A DNA stretch of 64,000 bases, taken from positions 24,778,186 through 24,842,185 of the forward strand of contig CM028912.1 of the NCBI GenBank assembly GCA_016801845.1, in the 5' to 3' direction. This document shows, piece by piece, positions 46,571-58,022 of this stretch. Within the stretch, counting starts at the first letter, position 1. Every line of letters begins with the position of its first letter. The translations under genes were made by a program, and so were the position numbers. The stretch is from Polydactylus sextarius. Taxonomy: Eukaryota > Chordata > Actinopteri > Polynemidae. The notes under the pieces were generated by a model. The model was not told where the DNA came from, did no database searches, and was given only the letters and a program-made list of their open reading frames with translations.

Positions 46571-47069
46571 GACACGGTTCAGAACCATGACTCACAATTA
46601 CTATGACGATTATTATTATTAGTACATTATTGATTAAAAACCAGTGTCAATCGATGTACGGTACTTAATGGTATGCAACTGCATAAAGACAATGATTCAA
46701 TTCTATTCAATGTCAAAACTGATGTTTTATATATTTTACAGTACTTGGTGCAGTTAATGTTTATAAGAGCAAAATGTAAGAGTATGTAGGATGGTTGTAA
46801 TGTGGAGTTAAAAGCTCCGTTATAGCAGTTCATATATAATTATAGAAAGCTGCCTGTATTTATGGTGAGTGAAGCAGTAAATATTGTAGGCTCATTGCAT
46901 ATTGGTACTTTGCTCTGCGTTTAAAATGTGTCATAAGAATATGTTTTACACATAGATTAATGACAATCAGCTACTATAACATCAAAGGTTAATTTGATGT
47001 TATAGAAGATGGCCAAAAAGCTCCATTTTACTTCTCAAACCAGGAAACTCTCTAAGGGATTAACAAAGT

Positions 47070-47234
<165 letters not shown>

Positions 47235-47479
47235 CTTCCCTGTGACCAGTGAAGAAGCTACAACATTCTCCTTCAAAGTAGTAATAGTGATGGACTTAAT
47301 TCAACGCCAGGAGATGTTTTGTATCAATCCTGGCTTAAACTTTTCACTAATTTTTTTTTTTTTTTTATCAGAGTTGATTGGAGTGTTATTTTGTCTTCAT
47401 GGTGTAATTTTAGATTAGATCAGTGAGTGGAGCTTCCAGATACATGTGTGTTTATTCTACAATCACTGAGACACAGTTA

Positions 47480-47493
47480 CTGCCCTCTGGTGA
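47480..47493 (-). promoter_or_regulatory. CTCF-like motif (U3)
   Basis: CTGCCCTCTGGTGA, as in U2. Confidence 0.45.
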
Positions 47494-47994
47494 TCTCCAT
47501 TTTACTAAATTTACATTAAATGGGGTGTTGGTTGAAATCCAAGCTGTGTGCTTATTAATGACTGATTCTGTAAAGTTTTGGATTTACTGTACCTCTTTGG
47601 ATCTAACTCTCATTTTTATATTGAATGTTTTTTTCTCAGTTTAAATTATGTAGTTGATTAAAAAAACCATTAACACAGATTTACTTAATCAGGGATCAAT
47701 TAAAAAGAATTCCACGTTAGACTCCTCCATGCTGCTCCTCGTGAACATTTCTATTTTTGTGTGTTTTCTAGACCAAGACCTAGTTAGTTTTTGTTGTCAC
47801 TTCACCCTTATCACAAACAATAATTTTGCCTTTTACCCCAGCTTGGTCTGACCTTGCTCAGTTCTGGTTTACTTGCCAAAAGTCTGAGATTTCTGCATAT
47901 GTAGCGTCTGCTGCCACTCCAGTAAGATGGGAAGCCACGAACCTTTGGTTTATCAGCTCCTACTCAATTTTTCTACTGTATTTTTTTTTCAGAA

Positions 47995-48180
47995 CTTCAG
48001 CACCAAAATGGAAATTCTACCTTCTACTTACCTCTGTTCCACTAGTGTTATGCAGAAATCTCAGAGGCAGATATCCCAGTTTATGTAGCTTGATGCCACT
48101 CAAGTTAAGCAGAAAAATGTACTGTTGTACTGGAACTGACACTAAAAGACACTCTACGTAGCACAAATAAATAATAAAGA
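47995..48180 (+). other. Possible terminal exon, unknown gene (U3)
   Basis: Same acceptor, open stretch and AATAAA as in U2. A short loss near 48078 changes the frame end. Confidence 0.27.
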
Positions 48181-48648
48181 TCTAAAGATCTCCATATAAG
48201 ATTAATTCTCATTTAAAGAAATAGCGACAAATTAAAAACAACAGTGACCAAGTCTGGTGGTGTAGTTCTAACGGTGATGGGTTTTATTCTTGGATTGGAT
48301 CACTACAAATGAATTCCAGGTCGGCCACCTGATCATTCCATTTGTCTGCCTGCTCAAGATGATCTTGACAGCCTCTTCCCTTTGTGGACTTCTTCCTATT
48401 TAGCCTTTGTCGACTGCCTGTCTGTTGTTACTGACGTGTTCCTTCTTCTCTGTTACATATAGTCCATATGTACGTAGAATAATCCAGCTCTGGTCAGGGT
48501 GAGCAAGGTTAAACGGTGGAGCTTTACAGAAGATCCTAACATCTACAAATACATGGAATAGAATGACATTTTAGGGAAAACTTTCAGTTATTATTGGTTT
48601 AAGGATGCAAAATCTGAAGTGTAGAACCTCATGTAAGTTTCCTCTACC

Positions 48649-49145
48649 TGTAGTGGCCATTTGTCCGGAAAAAACAAATTAAACTTTAAACCAAACATAA
48701 TCAACAGGCCACTGATGCACCATGGTGATGTGGTTTCACGCAGGCAAAAGAAGATAAATGTCCAATCCTGATTCTTGCCTTTTGTTATGATTTATTTCCA
48801 AATTAATAAAACAAAGAAAAGAACAAAGAAAATCATGGCTGCTGGTTCCTCCCTTGCACTGGTAAAAAACCATGTGCCCACCCAGGTGCATGCTGGTCCT
48901 CAAGGTGCCTGCCTACCTAAGTAACTTCAGGTGCCCACAGTGTGACCCAATTACCAACAAATAAACAAAAAATATGAACTATACAAATCTAAACATCCTA
49001 AACAAATAATCAACAAAGAATATCAAAAACTCTAATCTAAATAAAACAAACTCTTAAGTTAATCAAACAAAGTTACTCATAATTAGCAAATTAAATTCAC
49101 AACAAAAATCAAAAACAAAGACTAACTCTACAAATAGCTCCTACA
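48649..49145 (-). repeat. BEL-5 3' LTR
   Basis: 497 bp, next to CTCCGGCCCC (polypurine tract complement). Confidence 0.93.
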
Positions 49146-49377
49146 CTCCGGCCCCTAATTGTGCATAACATCACAATTACAGTTATATACAAAAAAGGAG
49201 CTACATCTGGACCTACAACTATGTAGTAACTACTAACTACTAAATAGACCTATTCTATGAGTCATAATAGCCCTTAATATGGCTAACTGTCTTCCTGATG
49301 AATCTGCAAAATAAAACACAGGTTAATTGGAGAAAAAGAAAGAAAAAATAGAGGTAGAGAAAGAGAGAGTCATGATG

Positions 49378-50454
49378 TCAGACTGCTGCTTCCAGTAGTA
49401 AACAGAGCTTCGTCACAGGTCTCTCCAGAACACTGGTCCTAGTTTGCAGACGCACAGTGCGTACCAGGCCCTTTGCATCTGGTCTGATGTCTAAAACTTT
49501 CCCCATGATCCAAGATCCTCTTGGAGCTGAGGCATCTGCGACAAGAACTATGTCTCCAGGAGTGAGGCTTTTCCTTGGCCTTGTCCATTTTTGTCTCTCC
49601 TGCATCATGGGTAGATACTCACAGATCCATCTCTTCCAAAACAGCTCAGCAATATATTGTGCCTGTTTCCACCGTTTCTTTATATAAAGATCATTTTGGT
49701 CAAACAGTCCTGGTGGCATGATTGGTTTTCCTTTCAACATTAAAATGTGATTCGGTGTCAGAGCTTCTAAGTCATTTGGATCATCTGAGACTTTTGTGAT
49801 GGGTCGGTCGTTCAGTATTGCCTCAACCTCACAGAAAACGGTCTGGAGCCCTTCCTCATTCAGAGTTTGTTGTTTCAGTACTGAGGTGAGAACACTCTTC
49901 ACTGAACGAATCAGGCGTTCCCAAATACCACCTTGGTGGGAAGCTGCTGGTGTGTTGAAGCTCCATTTTATGCCATTCTGAACAAAAGCTGTTTGAATTT
50001 TGCTGTGATTCAGAGCAGCCAGACTTTCCTTCAGCTCCCGGTTGGCTCCAACAAAATTTGTGCCATTATCCGATCTGATAGCTGAGACTGGACCTCGTCT
50101 ACAGATAAACCTTCGAATTGCATTTATACAGGAGTCTGTGTCCAGTGTATAAGCCACTTCCAGATGCACAGCACAACTAGTCGGACATGTAAACAGCACT
50201 CCATATCTTTTAAGAAGACTTCTGCCTCTTTTAACATCGATAGGGCCAAAATAATCAATAACCACATTTGTGAAAGGAGCCTTTTCAGGCAACACTCTCT
50301 CTTCAGGTAAATCAGCCATCTTCTGCTCAATCAGCTTTCCTCTGTTGCGTCTGCACACAATACAGTCAGATATTACCTTTCTAGCAGCAGAGTTTGCATT
50401 AGTGATCCAGTATTTTTGCCGTAACCTGGATAGCATGTGATTCCTTCCTGCATG
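49378..50454 (-). pseudogene. BEL-5 integrase and C-terminus, uninterrupted frame
   Basis: A single open frame from the hAT edge to the pol stop (49378-49380). It contains the CIVC half of the zinc domain and a complete DDE core: VVIDYFG, SDNGTNF and WERLIRS, with the usual spacing of a BEL integrase. It also keeps the LTPGDIVLVA tail. The N-terminal half of the zinc domain is separated by hAT-3, so no whole integrase can be made. It is the only copy in which the complete core is open. Confidence 0.88.
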
Positions 50455-50462
50455 CCCCAGTT

Positions 50463-52785
50463 CACAGGTGTCAAACTCTGGCCCGCGGGCTAAATTTGGC
50501 CCGCCGTGTAATTTCATTTGGCCCGTGGGGCAATATCAAATTAACATTAGAGTTGGCCCGCCGGTATTATACAGCGGCGGTGTTGCTGTAACACCGCATT
50601 CACCGCGAATACTACAAATCCCATAATGCTCTGCGGTTGTTTTGGCGCGCCAGCTTGGTGTCAGTAGATTTCTAGCAAGCAGCGTTCTTTCCAGACGATG
50701 CTGCGCCCAATACTACAACTCTAGGTGTCACTGTTTTACCCCTACCAAAAATGACGAAAAGGAAGGGAGAAAACAGAACTTTTCGGGACAGGTGGGAGAC
50801 AGAATATATGTTTCCGTATCTGAAAGACAGACCTGTTTGTCTCGTTTGTGGAGCCAACGTGTCGGTACCTAAGGAGTACAACCTTAGGCGACACTATGAA
50901 ACGAAACATCAGGAAAAGTACAAGGACCTGGACACGACTTAAAGGAGCCAGAAAGTAGAGGAGATGAAGAGAGGGTTGGTTTCACAACAAAATATGTTCA
51001 AAAAAGCCACAGCACAAAACGAGGCTGCTGTAAAGGCGAGTTATATCGTGGCAGAAGAAATCGCCAAATCAACCCGATCCTTTAATGAGGAGAATTTATT
51101 AAAAGATAATGCTGAAAGTTTGTGACCAAGTGTGCCCAGAGAAAAACAGGCCTTTTCAAACGTAAGCCTGAGCAGGAACACAATAGCGGAGCGCATATGT
51201 GATCTTGCCACCAATCTGCATGACCAGCTGATGGAAAAGGGGAAAGATTTTGTTTCTTTTTCCTCGCTGTGGACGAGAGCACTGACGCGTCTGATACTGC
51301 GCAGCTGTCAGTCTTCATCCGCGGTGTCGACTCAAAAATGTGTGTTACGGAGGAGCTTTTGGGATTTAAATCCATGCATGGCACAACCACAGGGAAGGAC
51401 ATTTTTGAGGAGGTTTGCAAATGTGTAACTGAAATAAACCTGCCGTGGGATAAACTCGTGGGATTAACCACTGATGGTGCGCCAGCGATGAGTGGTAAAA
51501 AGAATGGTCTGGTGGGCAGGATGCGTGAAAAGATGCGGGAAGAGAACTGTGCAGGTGAGCTATCGGTTTATCACTGCATTATACATCAAGAGTCACTGTG
51601 TGCTAAAGCCCTAAAGATGGAACATGTTATGACCACAGTAACACAAGTTGTTAACTTTATAAGAGCCAAAGGTCTGAATCACCGCGAGTTTAAGTCTTTT
51701 CTGGAAGAGTTTGGTTCGGAACACACAGATGTGCCGTATCACACAGAGGTGAGATGGTTAAGAGGTTGAGATGGTTGATGGTCAGAAATGGAGATTTGAA
51801 CTGCTTAGTAATCCCTTCGCAGTCGATGTGGAAAAAGCACCAACTAACATTCAAATGGAGCTGATTGAACTCCAGTGTGATGACACGCTGAAGTCAAAGT
51901 ATGATGCTGTTGGCGCCGCACAGTTTCCACAATACATCCCTGACACAATGCCTCAGCTCCGCACCCAAGCTGCTCAATTGCTCTCCATGTTCGGCAGCAC
52001 TTACCTATGTGAGCAACTTTTCTCCTCAATGAAGATTACGAAAACATCTCACAGGGCACGTCTCACTGATGAACACCTTCGTTCGATAATGAAGGTTGCC
52101 TCAGCTCAAAGCCTGAGCCCCGACACTGATGAACTAGCATCCAAGAAAAGATGCCAGGTGTCTGGCTTGAACACACCATGTTAGATCAGTGTGTATAAAA
52201 CTGAACAGTAAAAAGGCCTGAATGATTGATTTATGTATTAGCCAGTGGAAAAAGTTAATGTTGATATTTAGCAAATTGAAAAGAGGCATTCATTTTTATT
52301 TAAATGTTATTTAATATGCCATTGATGTTTCTTCGTTTGTTCTTTGACAGTTGGTTTTGCACTATTAAGTTAAGTTAAGCTATAAGCATGGCTTGTTCCA
52401 TATTCAGTGTTAAAGCAAATCAGTGTAGCAAACTGAGCAAAAACATTTTATTCATGCACTCTTCTCTTGCTACTTCAAGGCTTGAATGTTTGATTCATTC
52501 ATTATTGTTATTTTGTTTTCAAATGTATTTATTAGCCTGTGGAAAAAAGTTTATTTTGATATTTACCTCAGAAGGCTGCAAATAGAAAAGAGGCATTCAA
52601 TTTTTATATTTAAACATGAAACTCAGGTTTGCATGTCATTATAAAGTTATATAAGCCTTGCTTGTTCAATTTTCAATGCAAAACTTGTTTGGGTGCCTAT
52701 TAAAACGTAATTTTTTCAACCTTGGCCCATGGCTTTGTTCAGTTTTAAATTTTGGCCCACTCATTATTTGAGTTTGACACCCCTG
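50463..52785 (+). mobile_element. hAT-3: hAT transposon with internal deletion, inside BEL-5
   Basis: 2323 bp; duplication CCCCAGTT at 50455-50462 and 52786-52793. About 370 bp shorter than hAT-2 because of a deletion near 51765. Ends intact. Confidence 0.93.
50751..52184 (+). pseudogene. hAT transposase, stop plus internal deletion (copy 3)
   Basis: BED finger and MTKRKGENRTF start intact. A CAA-to-TAA stop lies near 50940, base losses near 51090 and 51262, and the region between EVRWL and DGQKWRFELL is deleted, with a short GAGATGGTT filler. The C-terminal hATC region and stop (52182-52184) remain. Not functional. Confidence 0.9.
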
Positions 52786-52793
52786 CCCCAGTT

Positions 52794-55700
52794 GGTTATG
52801 AATATGACGCAGAATGAGTGTGGATACATGCATGTCTTTAGAAAGAACCACTGGATGTTTAGATTCTGCTGGCAATGCTGCTTTATTCAACCGACCACCA
52901 ACTCTGAGGATTCCATTATCCAACACTGGATCTAGTTTGTACAGCATGCTTTCTTTGGAGATAGGTTTACATCCACTCTTGAGACTTTGTCCTTTGAATG
53001 TGACTTTAAAGTTCTGAACCTTCCTGTCCACTTCCTGTTCTTTATTAAGGCCCGCAGAAAGCACTAAACTTCTTCCTCTTCTGTGCCAATGTCATGAGCG
53101 CTGCTTTGATTTTCAAAAACCAAGACACGGATGTTCTTAACTTAATCCATGATGAAAAGTAATTGATCAGCTGGCTGGTGGCCTTTTCCACATCCTTGCT
53201 AATAGCATTCACTGTCAAATCCCTTTTGACCTCTGGGTCATCGTCAGAAACTGCATCACAATCCTCTCTCAGATTAGGCCATTCCTCCTCTGATTTGGAG
53301 AGAAACTCAGGTCCATTCAACCATCTCCTGCCTGTCAGGAAATCCTGAGCTCTCATTCCTCTTGATGCTTCATCTGCTGGATTCTCTTTTGAACACACAT
53401 ATCTCCACTGTTCCTCAGCTGATCTCTCATTAAAATCATGGTTATATTGGTGAACCAACATTTCTTGAGGATGTTCAATAGAGATTCGGTTGGCTGTTAC
53501 AGCAGGACAGCCACTTCTATTCCTTCTGCTTGTGCCACGAAGTGAACCATTAACGACCCAACCGACCCTGGTCCTTACTGCGTGTAGGGTCCTTCATTCT
53601 GGCTGTTTATTACCTCCCAAGGCTCCATTACTTTGGGGGCATCGGTTCCAATTAGGAGGTCTACATCTGCATTAATATCATGGACCTTTACATCCTTCAG
53701 ATAAGACCACTGAACAAGATCCACTTGTCGAGGGACATTGAGTGAGGAGACAGGCATGGATCTCTGCGTTAAAACATTAGGTAACTGGATAAAATCGTTC
53801 ATATCCACCCAGACACCTCGAGACCTGACAGAATCTGAGCATTTACAATTTTCTTTTGCCCCATTGTTCTCATCAGAAAACTTGTCTTTTGCCACTCACA
53901 TTTAATTTTCTTGCCAGGCTCTCTGTGCAAAACGTTCCTGAACTTCCTGGGTCCAGAAAAGCGTAGGTCTGTACAACTTTGTTACTCTTATGGCTCCTAA
54001 CTTTAACTGCAACAACAGAAAAGATAGAATCATCTTCAGCACCGGCCCCAATATGGCCACAGGTCTGTACCATTACAGTAGAAACACTTGGAGGGCTCAT
54101 AGTCTGTTGTGATTGTTTGGAGGATGTGCCTTTATCCTGCCGCTCGATGTGAAGGATTCCTGGGTGCTTTTGGTTACACATGTTGCAATCCAAACGACTC
54201 CTACAGCCTTTGCTTATGTGGCCTACTTTCAGGCAACCAAAACATATTCCTTTTTCCTTGATGAAATTAATCTTATCCCGATGTAATTTCATTTTAAACT
54301 GAGAGCAGTTATCCAGTGAGTGACTACTTTGTGAACAAAACAGACAGCTTTGAATTGAGGAGAGCTTGTTTTTATTTGCTATACGTTGAGTCATGTCTCC
54401 TTCCTTTATCGTTATGACATTAGTAGCAAAACTGCTTTCCTTTTTTCTTTGCATAAAATGACTGGTCTTGGAGGATTTGAATTTGGTGGGTGGTGAGTCT
54501 TGAATGTTGCCAAAAAGTGGATCTGAGGCTATTTTAACTTGCTTTTCAATAAAGGTAACAAGATCAACAAATTGTGCTCTCCAACCATTTTTCTCAAGTA
54601 GATCACAAGCAACATTCCTCCATCTTTCTCTTAGCTTGTAAGGAAGTTTCATGATAATGCTTCTCATGTTAGATGGTAAGTCCAGCTCTTTCAGTTGTGT
54701 CATTTGCTCTGTTAAATTTGAACATCCTCGCAGAAATAGAGAGAATGACTGTAATGATTTAACATCCTCACTTTTAACAGGTGTCCAATTAAGAATCTTT
54801 TCCATATAAGCACTAGAAACTTTGTATTCATTTCCAAAACGCTCTGCAAGAAGAATTTTGGCCTTATTGTATCCCAGCTCTGAAGGCAAGTGTTTACAAC
54901 TGTGCACCAAATTCCTTGGTTCACCCCTGGTGTATTGTTCAAGAAAATGTAAACGGTCACTCCAATTAGATGTTTTCTCTTCCCTCCATTTTCAAAAGCT
55001 CTGATGAAAGACCTGTAGTGAAGAGGATCTCCATCGAATACAGGGATATTTCGTGATAGAAGGACAAGGCTTAGATTTTGTTGAACCAGCAGAGCAGCGA
55101 TGTCATTTTGTCTCTGCATAATGTTTACAATCTCATCCTGAGAGCCATTTGTCAGAGCATGATGTTGAGGTTGTACCAGTCTTGCTTGATTTTGATCAGC
55201 AGTCAATGCAAATTGAACTTGTTCACGAACATCCAACATCTCATCCCTTCGTGTTTCTTGGCTTTGTTTAGGCCTAACAACTTGTGGTTGAGGGATCACA
55301 GGCATATCAGTAACATTCATCTTTTCATCCAAGGTTACTGGTACAAACATATCAGCATCAGGATTCAATACATTTGCTCCTTGAGAAATGTTCCTTTCAA
55401 AATAAGAGTTCATCCGTCTAAAAGTTTTGAGCCATGCTCAGATGAATTGATCTCCAGAACATTAAGTTTTGCATTTGTTGCAGCCAGTTCAGTTTCAAGT
55501 TCCAGCTGTTCCTTTTCTCTCCTTAACTTTTCCTCTTTAACTTCGATTAAATGTTTCCTTTTAGCGCAGCAACACGCTGCATCAGTGCTGCTCTTTTCGG
55601 CCTGGGTTTTAATGCGCTGATGCGGTCGAGGAGGTCCGTGATAACTGGGAGTGTGATTTTACAGAGTTTGCTTTTACGCAAGACACATTGGAAGCGCTAT

Positions 55701-56139
55701 CCTCAGGATTTATTTCATCAGTGACGCCCTGATCATCAGGAGATTCAGTGCTTTGATACACATATGGATGACCCAGTTCGGAGAGCCAGCCTTTTACGAT
55801 TTCAGTGAAATCATTCAACTTTACCATCTTTGCTTCGAAGTATTCACGTTGTCTTTTAATTTCCTCTTGTGGCAAAGGTAAGTTTATCAAAGATTCATGC
55901 AGTTCATTTGCGTCTTGACAACACTGGATAAGATTTGCAAGCTCAAAATTCACTGAATTGACATTTTCATTTGATTCCATTAATGCAGTGATTTTTTCCA
56001 CAGACTTTTTTGCTTGTTTACATTTTACACTCCTTTTTTCCTGGCTCATTTCAATATAGAAGCTCAGTCCTTTAGAAGTGAGTTTAATATTCCTTTTAGT
56101 TGACAACATTTCAGCCTCCTTCGCCGTATCATCAGACAT
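52794..56139 (-). pseudogene. BEL-5 gag-protease relic, upstream of hAT-3
   Basis: Gag starts at MSDDTAKEAEM (56139). A coiled, charged N-terminal region is followed by FDGDPLHYRSFIRAF (a typical BEL gag segment), zinc knuckle CFGCLKVGHISKGC near 54215, protease FLDPGSS near 53950, and the deletion joint near 53412. Breaks: base changes near 55415, 55565-55615, 54985 and 53890, and an extra A near 53060. The 54712-55413 and 53873-54910 stretches are open. Confidence 0.88.
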
Positions 56140-56644
56140 TTTGTTGATTCTTCCAAAACTGCTTGTTGTGCAGCAATCAAAATCGACAAAAAATCGCCAA
56201 AAAAATTGGCAAAACGTGCAGATAAAAGCAGCAAAAACAATTGGCTGATCAGATCCAATTCATCGCACTCAACACTACACACTGAGGTTGAGTAATTTTA
56301 TGAATGGAGGCGCTGACAGATATCCGTAAAGTGTGCGTAAAAGATGACATTTAGCAGTTCAGCGCCGTTCAAACTTTTCCGATCCGATATAAAATACTGA
56401 CTTTCAAACTCCACTCGCTTGGCGTTGTCCCATACACCAGTAGCATTACATACCAGTTTCTTGTGAGAAGGCTGAGCACTTTTGTTCATTTGAGCCGCAG
56501 GCAGTGTTGCTGATGTCGATGATATTACCCACGGTGTTGGATAAAACAATCCATGCTGATCATCAGTCCATAATCCAAGAAGATCCAGTCTGTCCAATGG
56601 TGAAGGGTCCTTGCTTTTTAGTCCAAGGGCAGGTTTTTACTTGA
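56140..56644 (-). other. BEL-5 leader
   Basis: Untranslated leader between 5' LTR and gag, as in BEL-3 and BEL-4. No gene. Confidence 0.7.
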
Positions 56645-56830
56645 TGTAGTGGCCATTTGTCCGGAAAAAACAAATTAAACTTTAAACCAAACATAATCAA
56701 CAGGCCACTGATGCACCATGGTGATGTGGTTTCACGCAGGCAAAAGAAGATAAATGTCCAATCCTGATTCTTGCCTTTTGTTATGATTTATTTCCAAATT
56801 AATAAAACAAAGAAAAGAACAAAGAAAATC
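56645..56830 (-). repeat. BEL-5 5' LTR, cut by gap
   Basis: Starts TGTAGTGGCC and is identical in order to other LTRs until the N run. Confidence 0.9.
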
Positions 56831-57330
56831 NNNNNNNNNNNNNNNNNNNNNNNNNNNNNNNNNNNNNNNNNNNNNNNNNNNNNNNNNNNNNNNNNNNNNN
56901 NNNNNNNNNNNNNNNNNNNNNNNNNNNNNNNNNNNNNNNNNNNNNNNNNNNNNNNNNNNNNNNNNNNNNNNNNNNNNNNNNNNNNNNNNNNNNNNNNNNN
57001 NNNNNNNNNNNNNNNNNNNNNNNNNNNNNNNNNNNNNNNNNNNNNNNNNNNNNNNNNNNNNNNNNNNNNNNNNNNNNNNNNNNNNNNNNNNNNNNNNNNN
57101 NNNNNNNNNNNNNNNNNNNNNNNNNNNNNNNNNNNNNNNNNNNNNNNNNNNNNNNNNNNNNNNNNNNNNNNNNNNNNNNNNNNNNNNNNNNNNNNNNNNN
57201 NNNNNNNNNNNNNNNNNNNNNNNNNNNNNNNNNNNNNNNNNNNNNNNNNNNNNNNNNNNNNNNNNNNNNNNNNNNNNNNNNNNNNNNNNNNNNNNNNNNN
57301 NNNNNNNNNNNNNNNNNNNNNNNNNNNNNN
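56831..57330. other. Assembly gap, 500 N
   Basis: Exactly 500 N. BEL-5 enters it on the minus strand from its 5' LTR; BEL-6 leaves it on the plus strand inside pol. Confidence 0.99.
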
Positions 57331-58014
57331 TTGAACATCCTCAAGAAATGTTGGTTCACCAATATAACCATGATTTTAATGAGAGATCAGCTGAGGAACA
57401 GTGGAGATATGTGTGTTCAAAAGAGAATCCAGCAGATGAAGCATCAAGAGGAATGAGAGCTCAGGATTTCCTGACAGGCAGGAGATGGTTGAATGGACCT
57501 GAGTTTCTCTCCAAATCAGAGGAGGAATGGCCTAATCTGAGAGAGGATTGTGATGCAGTTTCTGACGATGACCCAGAGGTCAAAAGGGATTTGACAGTGA
57601 ATGCTATTAGCAAGGATGTGGAAAAGGCCACCAGCCAGCTGATCAATTACTTTTCATCATGGATTAAGTTAAGAACATCCGTGTCTTGGTTTTTGAAAAT
57701 CAAAGCAGCGCTCATGACATTGGCACAGAAGAGGAAGAAGTTTAGTGCTTCTGCGGGCCTTAATAAAGAACAGGAGGTGGACAGGAAGGTTCAGAACTTT
57801 AAAGTCACATTCAAAGGACAAAGTCTCAAGAGTGGATGTAAACCTATCTCCAAAGAAAGCATGCTGTACAAACTAGATCCAGTGTTGGATAATGGAATCC
57901 TCAGAGTTGGTGGTCGGTTGAATAAAGCAGCATTGCCAGCAGAATCTAAACATCCAGTGATTCTTTCTAAAGACATGCATGTATCCACACTCATTCTGCG
58001 TCATATTCATAACC
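57331..58014 (+). pseudogene. BEL-6 pol fragment before hAT-4
   Basis: Open frame of about 225 codons through NERSAEEQWRYVCSKENPADEASRG and LNGPEFLSKSEEEWP to HIHNQLG, then interrupted by hAT-4. Confidence 0.88.
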
Positions 58015-58022
58015 AACTGGGG

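Larger units (their letters stand above)
48649..56830 (-). mobile_element. BEL-5: BEL/Pao element with internally deleted hAT
   Basis: Complete 3' LTR (48649-49145), best-preserved integrase of the window, hAT-3, gag-protease, leader, and a 5' LTR from 56645 that runs into the gap. It carries the 84-bp deletion (near 52983) and the RT/RNase H deletion (near 53412). CTACC lies at 48644-48648. Confidence 0.93.
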
